From Pseudonocardia hydrocarbonoxydans (GTDB lineage: Bacteria > Actinomycetota > Actinomycetes > Mycobacteriales > Pseudonocardiaceae), in NCBI RefSeq assembly GCF_006539565.1, contig NZ_BJNG01000016.1, forward strand, positions 186,001 through 250,000: a stretch of DNA of 64,000 nt, read 5' to 3'. The notes beneath the pieces were generated by a model. The model saw nothing but the letters and a program-made list of their open reading frames with translations. It made no database searches and was not told the origin of the DNA. This document shows positions 16,154 through 25,163 of this stretch, in pieces (within the stretch, counting starts at the first letter, position 1; each line of letters starts with the position of its first letter). The position numbers were made by a program, and so were the translations under genes.

Positions 16154-17194
16154 TCAGGCGGTGAGGGCGTGGACGCGCTTGCGGGCGTCCTTCGCGGCCC
16201 CCTCGGCCTGGTGGGCGATCTCGGCGCCGACGGCGGAGGCGCGGGCGGCGATGTCGTGGCCCAGCGTGCCGGCCTGCGTGGTCACCTGGTCGAGCACGGC
16301 GGGGCCGCGCTTCTCCAGCTCCTTGCGCTTCTTCGCCGCCTGCTTGGCGAGCTGCTTGCGCTGCTTCGCGGTGCGCTTGAGCAGCTCGGCGCGGCGCTTG
16401 TCCGCCGCCTTCTGCAGCTCGGCGCCGCGCTGCTCGGCGACCTTCTGCAGCTCGGCGCCGCGCTTCTCGGCCTTCTTCGCGGCGCGGGCGGCACGGACCG
16501 ACAGGTCCTGACCCAGCTCCGACGCGCGGGACGAGGCGTCGGTCCCCGCCGCCGAGAGCTGGGTCCCGGCCTTCTGCGCGAAGGACGAGACGGCCGCGCC
16601 GGCGACGGGCGCGGCACCAACGATGCCGGCGGCGACACCGCTGAGCGCACCGGAGGCATCGTGTGCCACCGAGCTGACCCGGTCACCGATCCCCGGGCCC
16701 GAGGTGTGGGTGAGGTCGGCGACCGCGGCCTGCGCGCGCCGGGCGGCCCGCTTGCCGCGGTAGGCCACCGACGGCTTGCCGTGGGTGTCGGCGGCGGCGA
16801 TGAGCAGGCCGCCGAGCAGGCCGACGTTCTTGAAGAAGTGGATCTGCTGCTCCGCCTTCCTCGCCTCGTCGGTCTCCTCCCAGAACCGGTGGCCGGCCAG
16901 GGTGGTGGGGATCAGCGACGCGGCGAGGGCGGTGGAGGCCAGACGCGGGAACTTGCCCAGCGCCAGCATCGACCCGGCGACGATCTTGACGCCGGCGTCG
17001 ATCTTGATGAGCATCTCGTCGTCGGGGCGCTGGTCGATCGGCGCCACCTCGACGGCCTTGTCCACGGCCGGGGCGACGGCGTCGAGCACGGGCTTGGCCG
17101 CCTCGACGTGGCCCTGGGGCGCCTTGAGCGCGGTGATACCGCCCTGGATGAACAGGGCGGCGAGCATGGGTCGAGCGACTCGTCGAAGGAGCAT
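16154..17194 (-). CDS. DoxX-family membrane protein with Lys/Ala-rich coiled tail
   Basis: The product is 346 residues from ATG 17194. The N-terminal part (RRVARPMLAALFIQGGITAL, then a membrane region to about residue 150 with HFFKNVGLLGGLLIAAAD) is the DoxX/SURF4-type fold. The last 150 residues are Ala/Lys/Glu/Arg-rich with near-repeats (KKAEKRGAELQKVAEQRGAE, LLKRTAKQRKQLAKQAAKKR), likely a long helix or coiled coil. An upstream ATG at 17242 lies only 9 bases from the divergent ROK gene, leaving no room for a promoter, so I prefer 17194. Confidence 0.8.
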   Translation of the reverse strand: MLLRRVARPMLAALFIQGGITALKAPQGHVEAAKPVLDAVAPAVDKAVEVAPIDQRPDDEMLIKIDAGVKIVAGSMLALGKFPRLASTALAASLIPTTLAGHRFWEETDEARKAEQQIHFFKNVGLLGGLLIAAADTHGKPSVAYRGKRAARRAQAAVADLTHTSGPGIGDRVSSVAHDASGALSGVAAGIVGAAPVAGAAVSSFAQKAGTQLSAAGTDASSRASELGQDLSVRAARAAKKAEKRGAELQKVAEQRGAELQKAADKRRAELLKRTAKQRKQLAKQAAKKRKELEKRGPAVLDQVTTQAGTLGHDIAARASAVGAEIAHQAEGAAKDARKRVHALTA

Positions 17195-17239
17195 GTCGGG
17201 CAGTTCCCCGTCCGGGCCCGGGCGAAACACCGGCGATGC

Positions 17240-17254
17240 CATAGTTCGGGTGTG
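17240..17254 (+). promoter_or_regulatory. -10 box of a leaderless ROK gene
   Basis: CATAGT at 17240-17245 resembles a -10 hexamer and lies exactly 6 bases before the GTG start. Transcription would then begin at or next to the start codon, giving a leaderless mRNA. There is no Shine-Dalgarno sequence in between. Similar spacing recurs before several other genes in the window. Confidence 0.5.
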
Positions 17255-18214
17255 AGCACGAAGCGGGCGATCGGGCTGGACGTCGGCGGTACCAAGATCG
17301 CGGGGGGTGTCGTCGACGCCGACGGCACACTGTCGACCGAGATCGTCGAGCCCACACCGGAGGACTCCGACGCCGAGGCGGTGTCCGCGGTGCTGCTCGA
17401 CATCGTCGGGCGGCTGCGCGAGAAGCACCCCGACGTGTCGGCGATCGGCGTCGGCGCGGCCGGCATCGTGCAGTGGCCGGAGGGCCGCATGCTGTGGGCC
17501 CCGAACAACGCCTACCGCGACTGGCCGGTGCGCGAGCAGCTCGAGGCCGCCACCGGGCTGCCGGCCGTCATCGACAACGACGCCAACGTGGCGGTGCTCG
17601 CCGAGGCCCGGCTGGGGCCCCGGCCGTACCGGGAGCTGGTGCTGGTCACCGTCGGCACCGGGATCGGCGGCGGCCTGGTCCTGGACGGCCGGATCTACCG
17701 GGGACCCACCGGCCGCGGCGCGGAGCTCGGCCACATCGTCCTCAACCCCGACGGCCCCGTCTGCGGCTGCGGCAACCACGGCTGCTTCGAGGCCTACGCC
17801 TCGGGCACCGCGCTGACCAGGATGGGCCGCGAGGCCGCCGACGACGACCCCCGCGGGCTGATCGCGCGGCTCGGCGCGGAACAGGGCGAGGTCACCGGCC
17901 GGACGGTCACCGCGGCGGCGACGCAGGGCGACGCCGTCGCGCGGGACCTGTTCGGCCGCCTGGGCCGCTGGCTCGGCGTCGGCATCGCGTCGCTGGCCAA
18001 CATCTTCGAGCTGGAGGCGGTCGTCGTCGGGGGCGGCCTGGTGAGCACCGGCGATCTGCTGCTGGAGCCCGCTCGCCGGGCCGCGCGCGAGTTCGCCTAC
18101 GCCACGCAGGTCCGCGAGCCGGTGCCGATCCGGCCCGCCGTGTTCGGTGGCGACGCCGGGATGATCGGCGCGGCGTTGCTCGCCCTCGAGGACGCCCGTC
18201 CCTCGGTAGGGTGA
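17252..18214 (+). CDS. ROK-family sugar kinase, probable glucokinase
   Basis: The product is 320 residues. Residues 7-17 hold the ATP-binding DVGGTKIAGGVVD. The substrate loop is VIDNDANVAVLAE, the phosphate motif is VTVGTGIGGGLVLDG, and the ROK zinc site CGCGNHGCFEAYASG carries the three Cys and is preceded by the family His in GAELGHIVL. These are the marks of polyphosphate/ATP glucokinases of the ROK type. It probably phosphorylates glucose in the cytoplasm. PhoD-like phosphatase follows 4 bases later. Confidence 0.92.
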   Translation: MSTKRAIGLDVGGTKIAGGVVDADGTLSTEIVEPTPEDSDAEAVSAVLLDIVGRLREKHPDVSAIGVGAAGIVQWPEGRMLWAPNNAYRDWPVREQLEAATGLPAVIDNDANVAVLAEARLGPRPYRELVLVTVGTGIGGGLVLDGRIYRGPTGRGAELGHIVLNPDGPVCGCGNHGCFEAYASGTALTRMGREAADDDPRGLIARLGAEQGEVTGRTVTAAATQGDAVARDLFGRLGRWLGVGIASLANIFELEAVVVGGGLVSTGDLLLEPARRAAREFAYATQVREPVPIRPAVFGGDAGMIGAALLALEDARPSVG

Positions 18215-18218
18215 CGAG

Positions 18219-19841
18219 GTGCTCGTCCTCGGACCCGTCCTGCGCCACGTCGGCGAGACCACCGCGCAGGTCTGGGTGCAGACCGACCGCGCCTGCACCG
18301 TCCGTGTCCTGGGTTGCGAGGCACCCACCTTCGAGGTGCGGGGGCACCACTTCGCACTGGTCGGCGTCACCGGGCTGACGCCGGACAGCCGCACCCCCTA
18401 CGAGGTCCACCTCGACGGCGAGCTCGCCTGGCCGCAGACCCCGAGCCCGTTCCCGGCCAGCCTGATCCGCACGCGCGGGCCGGAGTCCGACGGGTCCAAC
18501 CGGATCATCTTCGGGTCGTGCCGCTACGCGAAGGTCGCCGATCCCCGGATCGCCGCGCGGCTGGGCATCGACGCGCTCGACGCCTACACCGGCCGCATGC
18601 TGGGGCGCGATCCCGAGGAGTGGCCCGACGCGCTGCTGCTGCTGGGCGACCAGGTCTACGCCGACGAGCTGATGCCGGCGATCCGCCGTCGCATCGCCGG
18701 GCGCCGCGACGCCCACCCCGACTGGCCCGACGACGAGATCGTCGACTTCGACGAGTACGTGGGCCTCTACCGCGACGCCTGGTCCGACCCGGAGATCCGG
18801 TGGCTGCTCTCCACCGTCCCCACCGCGATGATCTTCGACGACCACGACGTCCGCGACGACTGGAACACCTCCGCGGCCTGGCGCGACGAGATGCGGGCGA
18901 CGACCTGGTGGGAGCACCGGATCCGGGCCGGTCTGGCGTCGTACTGGGTGTTCCAGCACATCGGCAACCTCCCGCCCGACGAGCTCGCCGCCGACGCCGA
19001 CTACCAGCGCGTCGTCACGGCCACCGGCGACACCTGGCCGTTGCTGGCCGACACCGCCGACCGCGCCGACGCCGAGACCGACGGCGCCAAGGGCGTGCGG
19101 TTCAGCTTCCGGTGGGACCTGGGGCGCAGCCGGTTCGTCATGATCGACTCCCGGAACGGGCGCATCCTGGACGACGGGCAGCACCTCATGCTGGGCGATC
19201 CGGAGTTCGACTGGGTCGAGGCCGCGGTGCACGCGCCCGGCACGGTCGACCACCTGGTGCTGGGCACGTCGCTGCCCTGGCTGCTGCCGCACGCGATCGG
19301 CGAGCTGCAGACGGTCAACGAGATCGCGGCGGCGAAACCGGGTTGGCGGGGGCGCCTGGGCGAATGGATCCGCCAGGAGGCCGACCTGGAGCACTGGGCC
19401 GCGTTCCGCGAGTCGTTCGACCGGCTCACCCGCATGATCGAGCGGGCCGCGGGCAGCGGGGTGGCCTCGGTCAACGTGCTCTCCGGCGACGTCCACCACA
19501 GCTACGCCGCGCGCGCCGACCTGGAGTCACGTCCGCCCGCCGCGGTGCACCAGCTCACCTGCTCGCCGGTGCACAACCACGTCGAGTGGTTCGTCAAGCC
19601 CGGCTTCCGGCTCGGCTGGTCGCAATTCACCCGGCGGCTCACCGAGCGCTGGTCGGAGCGGGCCGGGGCGCCGCCCAAGGCCGTCGACTGGGAGCGGCTC
19701 GCCGGGCCGCTGTTCGGCAACACGATCGCCACCCTGGACATCAGCGGGCGCCGCGCCGAGGTGTTCTTCGAGCAGCCCACCTCGGCGGCCACGCTGGCCG
19801 AGCGCGCCCGCCTCGACCTCACCGCGGAGGCCGCCCCGTGA
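18219..19841 (+). CDS. PhoD-like alkaline phosphatase/metallophosphoesterase
   Basis: The product is 540 residues. Metal motifs of the PhoD-like group are present: GSCRYAK, LLLLGDQVYADE, IFDDHDVRDDWN and SGDVHHSY. There is an N-terminal beta domain but no Tat or Sec signal, so it is probably cytoplasmic, unlike secreted PhoD. TAGGGT at 18207-18212 lies 6 bases before the GTG and overlaps the ROK stop, so it may also have its own leaderless transcript. It is coupled to the downstream acetyltransferase by GTGA overlap. Confidence 0.88.
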   Translation: MLVLGPVLRHVGETTAQVWVQTDRACTVRVLGCEAPTFEVRGHHFALVGVTGLTPDSRTPYEVHLDGELAWPQTPSPFPASLIRTRGPESDGSNRIIFGSCRYAKVADPRIAARLGIDALDAYTGRMLGRDPEEWPDALLLLGDQVYADELMPAIRRRIAGRRDAHPDWPDDEIVDFDEYVGLYRDAWSDPEIRWLLSTVPTAMIFDDHDVRDDWNTSAAWRDEMRATTWWEHRIRAGLASYWVFQHIGNLPPDELAADADYQRVVTATGDTWPLLADTADRADAETDGAKGVRFSFRWDLGRSRFVMIDSRNGRILDDGQHLMLGDPEFDWVEAAVHAPGTVDHLVLGTSLPWLLPHAIGELQTVNEIAAAKPGWRGRLGEWIRQEADLEHWAAFRESFDRLTRMIERAAGSGVASVNVLSGDVHHSYAARADLESRPPAAVHQLTCSPVHNHVEWFVKPGFRLGWSQFTRRLTERWSERAGAPPKAVDWERLAGPLFGNTIATLDISGRRAEVFFEQPTSAATLAERARLDLTAEAAP

Positions 19842-20350
19842 CCCCCACCCCGCCGGCCGCCATCGCCGGGCAGACCGTCGTGCTGCGCCCCACCACCGCG
19901 GAGCACGTGCCGCGGTTCCTGGAGATCCTCTCGCACCCCGAGGTCGCGAAGTGGTGGGGCGGCTACGACCTGGAGCGCGTGCGCCGGGAGCTGCTCGGGC
20001 CCCAGGGCTACGCGGTGGAGCTGCACGGCGAGGTGGTCGGGCTGATCATCTACTACGAGGAGGACGACCCCGACCACCGGCACGCGGGCCTCGACCTCGC
20101 CCTGCACCCCGACGCCCACGGCCAGGGCCTGGGCGCCGACGCGATGCGCACGATGGTGCGCTACCTGTTCGACGTCCGCGGGCACCGCCGGATCGTCATC
20201 GACCCGGCCGCCCACAACGAGCGGGCGATCCGCAGCTACACCCGCGTCGGGTTCCGCCCGGTCGGCGTCATGCGCGGCTACGAGCGCCGCCTCGACGGCA
20301 GCTGGCACGACGGCCTGCTGATGGACCTGCTGGTCGACGACCTGACCTGA
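19838..20350 (+). CDS. GNAT N-acetyltransferase (RimJ/AacA-like)
   Basis: The product is 170 residues with the acetyl-CoA site of the GNAT fold, LALHPDAHGQGLGADAMRTM, and the late motif NERAIRSYTRVGFRPVG. It resembles the RimJ/RimL and aminoglycoside 6'-N-acetyltransferase groups, but I cannot assign a substrate. The GTG start overlaps the stop of the phosphatase gene. Confidence 0.88.
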   Translation: MTPTPPAAIAGQTVVLRPTTAEHVPRFLEILSHPEVAKWWGGYDLERVRRELLGPQGYAVELHGEVVGLIIYYEEDDPDHRHAGLDLALHPDAHGQGLGADAMRTMVRYLFDVRGHRRIVIDPAAHNERAIRSYTRVGFRPVGVMRGYERRLDGSWHDGLLMDLLVDDLT

Positions 20351-20373
20351 TCAGGGCCTCAGAACGCGGCACC

Positions 20374-21105
20374 TCAGAACACGGTGCGCGCGAGCCAGGT
20401 GTCGAACACCGCGGCGTCGCCGAGCACCTGCACGGCCGACGCCGGGATCCGGCGGTGGACCGCGAGCAGCAGGTCGGCCGCCGGGCCCCGGACGGCCGCC
20501 GCGCCCTTGCCGTGCCCGTGCTCCCAGGCGACGCCGCCGTCGTCGGTGCCGCGCACCATCCACTCCCCCGCCTCGCCGAGCCCGTCGTCGGTGGCGTGCA
20601 GGTGCAGGACCGTGCCCGCGGGCAGCGGCGGGGCCTCGGCGGGGGGTCGCTCGGCCGTCAGCGCCAGCGTCTCCGACACCCCGTCCGCCGCGACGGCGGC
20701 GTCGATCGCGTAGGCCTCGCCCAGCGCGAGCGCCGCGTCCGCCCGGTGCACGGTCGACTCGTGCAGCCGCCGCCGGATCCACCAGGCGGCCGGGCGCGGG
20801 CCCAGGAACGTCCAGACGGGCACGTCCGGCCCGGTCTCGGCGACGGCGTCGAGCAGCGTCCGCGGGCTCTCCCGCAGCCAGCCGGTGACGTCGTCGCCGG
20901 GCTTGCCGCCCGGCACCTCGCGCGGGTCGACGAACTCGCCGGTGCGCACGATCGTGGCCGCCCAGCGGTCGCCGCGACCGACGTGGCGGACCAGCTGCTG
21001 CAGCGTCCAGCCCGGGCAGGTCGGGACGGCGGCGTCCGGCGCGCGGTCGTGGACGAGCTCGGCGAGCAGGCGGTTCTGCTCGGTCAGGGCGGCGGCGTGA
21101 TCCAT
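20374..21105 (-). CDS. Maleylpyruvate isomerase-family mycothiol-dependent enzyme
   Basis: The product is 243 residues of the DinB-like MDMPI fold. The metal ligands are visible as a His in LVRHVGRGDRW and an H-x-x-x-x-H pair in HESTVHRADA. A C-terminal SCP2-like domain follows (EWMVRGTDDGGVAWEHG). Such enzymes use mycothiol, the actinobacterial thiol, for isomerisation, detoxification or S-transfer. The actual substrate is unknown. It is convergent with the GNAT gene, 23 bases away. Confidence 0.88.
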   Translation of the reverse strand: MDHAAALTEQNRLLAELVHDRAPDAAVPTCPGWTLQQLVRHVGRGDRWAATIVRTGEFVDPREVPGGKPGDDVTGWLRESPRTLLDAVAETGPDVPVWTFLGPRPAAWWIRRRLHESTVHRADAALALGEAYAIDAAVAADGVSETLALTAERPPAEAPPLPAGTVLHLHATDDGLGEAGEWMVRGTDDGGVAWEHGHGKGAAAVRGPAADLLLAVHRRIPASAVQVLGDAAVFDTWLARTVF

Positions 21106-21168
21106 GCCGGAACGCTAGCGTCCCGCCGCGCGCGCATGGATCCCGGAGGCAGTGGGTAAGGGCAGCAC

Positions 21169-21414
21169 ATGGCCTCGGATTCACCCGACTGGACGGTTCC
21201 CGCCCCCCTCCGCGCATTGTTGTGGTGGCCCGGGGTGGCGTTCGTGCTCGTACTGATCGCCCCCGACGCGGCCGTGGGATCGATCGCCACGGCGGGGCTC
21301 GTCCTGGTGACGCTCGGTGCACTGGCGGGTGCGGTCGGGCGCCGGGTCCGGGGCACCGCGGCGGACGCCGGTGGGCTCGAACCGGAGTACGAGGCGGCCG
21401 GTCGCACCGCGTGA
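21169..21414 (+). CDS. Small two-helix membrane protein
   Basis: The product is 81 residues with two membrane helices (LLWWPGVAFVLVLIAPD and SIATAGLVLVTLGALAGAVG), then a basic stop-transfer RRVRG and an acidic tail. I do not recognise a family. ATG is preceded by AAGGGCAG. It stands between divergent MDMPI and the IcmF gene. Confidence 0.65.
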   Translation: MASDSPDWTVPAPLRALLWWPGVAFVLVLIAPDAAVGSIATAGLVLVTLGALAGAVGRRVRGTAADAGGLEPEYEAAGRTA

Positions 21415-21449
21415 GCGACGGGAGGCATGTCACCCGGCATGCCGCTTGT

Positions 21450-21468
21450 ACGTCCGATAGTCGGATGT
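21450..21468. promoter_or_regulatory. Palindromic operator candidate upstream of icmF
   Basis: ACGTCCGA, TAG, TCGGATGT form an inverted repeat with 7 of 8 arm bases paired (TCCGA and TCGGA are exact). It lies 66 bases before the icmF ATG in a locally AT-rich stretch, and TTGTAC directly before it could be a -35. A TetR-type repressor site is the simplest reading. No regulator gene is adjacent. Confidence 0.5.
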
Positions 21469-21533
21469 CAAACTAAATCCGTCGGCCGGGGTTCGCCCGA
21501 ACACCGGAGGCTACCGGCGAGAGGACATCCCCG

Positions 21534-24500
21534 ATGACCGACCTGCACGTGCCCGCGAACCCGGTCCGCTTCGTCACCGCGGCCAGCCTGTTCGACGGCC
21601 ACGACGCCGCGATCAACATCATGCGGCGCATCCTCCAGCGCCAGGGTGCGGAGGTCGTCCACCTGGGGCACAACCGCTCGGTCGACGAGGTGGTCGCCGC
21701 CGCCATCCAGGAGGACGCGCAGGGCGTCGCGATCAGCTCCTACCAGGGCGGTCACGTCGAGTACTTCACCTACCTGGTCGAGCTGCTGCGCGAGCGCGGC
21801 GCGGGCCACATCAAGGTCTACGGCGGTGGGGGCGGCGTCATCGTCCCCCGGGAGATCGACCTGCTGCACTCGCGCGGCGTCGCCCGGATCTTCTCCCCCG
21901 AGGACGGCCAGCACCTCGGCCTGCCCGGGATGATCAACCTGATGATCCGCGACTGCGACACCGACCTCGCGGCCACCCCTCCCGCCTCCTTCGACGGCCT
22001 GCGCACCGGCGACCACACCACGCTCGCCCGCGTGCTCACCCTCGCCGAGGCCGGCCGGCTCCCGGCCGACCTCGACCTGGAGCCGCGCCGCCCCGTCCCC
22101 GTGCTGGGCATCACCGGCACCGGCGGGTCGGGCAAGTCCAGCCTCACCGACGAGATCGTGCGCCGCTTCCGCCTCGACCAGGAGGACAAGCTCCGCATCG
22201 CCGTGCTCGCCGTCGACCCCACGCGGCGCAAGGGCGGCGGCGCGCTGCTCGGCGACCGGATCCGGATGAACTCGCTCGGCGGCGAGCAGGTCTTCTTCCG
22301 CTCGATGGCCACCCGCGGCGCCGACGCCAGCCTGCCCGAGCACCTCACCGACGCCATCGCGGTGCTGCGGGCCGCCGAGTTCGACCTGGTGATCGTCGAG
22401 ACGCCGGGCATCGGCCAGGGCGACGCCGGCATCGCGGGCCTCGTCGACCGCTCGCTGTACGTGATGACGCCCGAGTTCGGCGCCGCGTCGCAGCTGGAGA
22501 AGATCGACATGCTCGACTTCGCCGACGTCGTCGCGATCAACAAGTTCGAGCGCCGCGGCGCCGAGGACGCCCGCCGCGACGTCGGCCGCCAGCTCGTGCG
22601 CAACCGCGAGGCGTTCGGGTCCTCGTGGGAGGACATGCCGGTCTACGGCACGTCCGCGGCCACCTTCAACGACCTCGGCGTCACCGCGCTCTACCAGCAC
22701 CTGCGCGAGATGCTCGTCGACGACGGCCTGGTGGCGGGCGAGGGCCGGCTGCCGCGCACCGACCGCAAGACCTCCGCCGAGCACGCCGCGGTGATCCCCC
22801 CGCAGCGCACCCGCTACCTCTCCGAGATCGCCGAGACCGTGCGCGGCTACCACGCCGACACCGAGAAGGCCGTCGACGCCGCGCGCATCCGCCAGCACCT
22901 GCGCACCGCGCGCGAGCTGGTCGGCGAGGCCGTCGACGAGGAGCTGGCCAAGGCCGAGAAGGCGCTGCCCGCCGACGCCGCCGAGCTGCTGGACACCTGG
23001 CCGCAGGTCGTGCAGGACTACTCCGGCGACGAGCTGGTCGTGACGATCCGCGACAAGGAGCTGCGCACGCAGCTGACCCGCGAGACGCTCTCGGGCAACA
23101 AGGTGCGCCGCGTCGCGCTGCCGAGCGTCACCGAGGACGCCGACCTGCTGCGCTTCCTGCGCCGGGAGAACCTGCCCGGGCGCTTCCCGTTCACCGCGGG
23201 GGTGTTCCCGTTCAAGCGCGAGGGCGAGGACCCGGCCCGGATGTTCGCCGGCGAGGGCGACCCGTTCCGCACCAACCGCCGGTTCAAGATCCTCTCCGAC
23301 GACTCCGACGCCAAGCGCCTGTCGACGGCGTTCGACTCCGTCACCCTCTACGGCCGCGACCCCGACACCCGCCCGGACATCTACGGCAAGGTCGGCACGT
23401 CCGGCGTCTCGATCGCGACGCTGGAGGACATGAAGGTCCTCTACGGCGGCTTCGACCTCACCTCGCCGACGACCTCGGTGTCGATGACGATCAACGGCCC
23501 GGCGCCGACGATCCTGGCGTTCTACCTCAACACCGCGATCGACCAGACGCTGGAGCGCTTCCGCGAGGAGGAGGGCCGCGAGCCCGACGAGGCCGAGCGC
23601 GAGGAACTGACGGCGTTCACGCTGGCCAACGTCCGCGGCACGGTGCAGGCCGACATCCTCAAGGAGGACCAGGGCCAGAACACCTGCATCTTCTCCACCG
23701 AGTTCAGCCTGCGGATGATGGCCGACATCCAGGCCTGGTTCATCGATCACAAGGTCCGCAACTTCTACTCGGTCTCGATCTCGGGCTACCACATCGCCGA
23801 GGCCGGGGCGAACCCGATCAGCCAGCTCGCGTTCACGCTGTCCAACGGGTTCACCTTCGTCGAGAGCTACCTCGCGCGGGGCATGTCGATCGACGACTTC
23901 GCCCACAACCTGTCGTTCTTCTTCTCCAACGGGATGGACGCGGAGTACACCGTGATCGGGCGGGTCGCCCGCCGGATCTGGGCGATCGCGATGCGCGAGA
24001 AGTACGGGGCGAGCGAGCGCAGCCAGAAGCTCAAGTACCACGTACAGACCTCGGGCCGGTCGCTGCACGCGCAGGAGATGAACTTCAACGACATCCGCAC
24101 CACGCTGCAGGCGCTGTGCGCGCTCTACGACAACGCGAACTCCCTGCACACCAACGCCTACGACGAGGCCGTGACGACGCCGACCGAGGAGTCGGTGCGT
24201 CGCGCGATGGCGATCCAGCTGATCATCAACCGCGAGTGGGGCCTGTCGCTCAACGAGAACCCGCTGCAGGGCTCGTTCGTCGTCGACGAGCTGACCGACC
24301 TCGTGGAGGAGGCGGTCCTGGCCGAGTTCGACCGGATCTCCGAGCGCGGCGGCGTCCTCGGCGCGATGGAGACCGGCTACCAGCGCGGCCGCATCCAGGA
24401 CGAGTCGATGCTCTACGAGCACCGCAAGCACGACGGCACGCTGCCGCTGGTCGGCGTCAACACCTTCCTCAAGCCCGACGACCCCGACGCCGGGCCCGTC

Positions 24501-24737
24501 GAGATCGAGCTGGCCCGGGCCACCGAGGCGGAGAAGAAGAGCCAGCTCGACCGGCTCGCCGACTTCCAGGGCCGCCACGGCAGCGAGGCGACCGAGGCGA
24601 TCCGGCGGCTGCAGGACGTCGCGACCGGCGAGGGCAACGTGTTCGACGAGCTCATGCGCGCGGCGCGGGTGTGCTCGCTGGGCCAGCTCACCGAGGCGTT
24701 CTTCGAGGTGGGCGGGCAGTACCGGCGCAACATGTAG
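21534..24737 (+). CDS. icmF: Fused isobutyryl-CoA mutase IcmF
   Basis: The product is 1067 residues in the order unique to IcmF. First is a B12-binding domain (FDGHDAAIN with the cobalt-ligand His about residue 23, then GVAISSYQGGH and VYGGGGG). Next comes a MeaI-type GTPase chaperone (Walker A GTGGSGKSS near residue 195, ETPGIGQGD, NKFERRG). The last part is the acyl-CoA mutase TIM-barrel domain (TSVSMTINGPAPTI, GRSLHAQEMNFNDIRTT). It interconverts isobutyryl-CoA and n-butyryl-CoA with adenosylcobalamin and repairs itself through the GTPase. This links valine or fatty-acid carbon to polyketide or central metabolism. It stands alone behind a palindrome and ends in TAG. Confidence 0.95.
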   Translation: MTDLHVPANPVRFVTAASLFDGHDAAINIMRRILQRQGAEVVHLGHNRSVDEVVAAAIQEDAQGVAISSYQGGHVEYFTYLVELLRERGAGHIKVYGGGGGVIVPREIDLLHSRGVARIFSPEDGQHLGLPGMINLMIRDCDTDLAATPPASFDGLRTGDHTTLARVLTLAEAGRLPADLDLEPRRPVPVLGITGTGGSGKSSLTDEIVRRFRLDQEDKLRIAVLAVDPTRRKGGGALLGDRIRMNSLGGEQVFFRSMATRGADASLPEHLTDAIAVLRAAEFDLVIVETPGIGQGDAGIAGLVDRSLYVMTPEFGAASQLEKIDMLDFADVVAINKFERRGAEDARRDVGRQLVRNREAFGSSWEDMPVYGTSAATFNDLGVTALYQHLREMLVDDGLVAGEGRLPRTDRKTSAEHAAVIPPQRTRYLSEIAETVRGYHADTEKAVDAARIRQHLRTARELVGEAVDEELAKAEKALPADAAELLDTWPQVVQDYSGDELVVTIRDKELRTQLTRETLSGNKVRRVALPSVTEDADLLRFLRRENLPGRFPFTAGVFPFKREGEDPARMFAGEGDPFRTNRRFKILSDDSDAKRLSTAFDSVTLYGRDPDTRPDIYGKVGTSGVSIATLEDMKVLYGGFDLTSPTTSVSMTINGPAPTILAFYLNTAIDQTLERFREEEGREPDEAEREELTAFTLANVRGTVQADILKEDQGQNTCIFSTEFSLRMMADIQAWFIDHKVRNFYSVSISGYHIAEAGANPISQLAFTLSNGFTFVESYLARGMSIDDFAHNLSFFFSNGMDAEYTVIGRVARRIWAIAMREKYGASERSQKLKYHVQTSGRSLHAQEMNFNDIRTTLQALCALYDNANSLHTNAYDEAVTTPTEESVRRAMAIQLIINREWGLSLNENPLQGSFVVDELTDLVEEAVLAEFDRISERGGVLGAMETGYQRGRIQDESMLYEHRKHDGTLPLVGVNTFLKPDDPDAGPVEIELARATEAEKKSQLDRLADFQGRHGSEATEAIRRLQDVATGEGNVFDELMRAARVCSLGQLTEAFFEVGGQYRRNM

Positions 24738-25163
24738 TCAGCCGTTGACGTCGTACGTCGCGACCCCGAGTCCGTGCCAGGCGTCGAGCAGTCTCCTGTC
24801 GCCGGCGGCGGCGACCAGATCGGGCGCGCTCAGCTCGAGGGCCGCCGCGCAGTGCACGGCGTCGTAGCCGCGCAGCGCCTGGTCCACGGCGTACGTCGCT
24901 GCGGCCAGGACGAGCGGTTGGTCCAGCTCGACGACCTCCATCTCGGCCCACAGGTCGTCGAGCAGGCCCCGCGCCCGGTCGTGGCCACCCGGGTCGAGCC
25001 GCCCCATCCGGACGGCCTGGGCGAGCGCGGCGGCGGTCTCGACGTAGAGCAGACGGCACGACACGACGGCGTCGGCGGCTTCCCAGAAGCGCCGGCACGC
25101 GCCGGTCGACGGCTCCGCGATGATCAGCGGGACGAACGCCGACGTGTCGAGCTATCCGATCAC
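24738..25163 (-). pseudogene. vapC: vapC-like PIN-domain toxin with amber stop at codon 4
   Basis: The frame starts at GTG 25163, overlapping the antitoxin stop as GTGA, and would encode 141 residues. Codon 4 is TAG (25152-25154) directly before LDTSAFVPLII, the first PIN strand with its catalytic Asp. The remaining acidic residues are intact (YVETAAALAQA, GYDAVHCAAAL, AAGDRRLLDAW). The next GTG start, at 25064, would lose the first Asp, so the toxin should be inactive as read. One changed base (TAC/TAT to TAG) or a sequencing error would explain it. PIN toxins cut RNA. Confidence 0.8.

Noticed and set aside
21415..21533. Cobalamin riboswitch in front of icmF
   Set aside because: The leader is too short and lacks the B12-box sequence; only a palindrome is seen.
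21468..24578. A 1036-residue gene on the minus strand opposite icmF
   Set aside because: It is a mirror frame of icmF, rich in Val/Leu/Gly/Arg without domains; icmF itself is fully recognisable.
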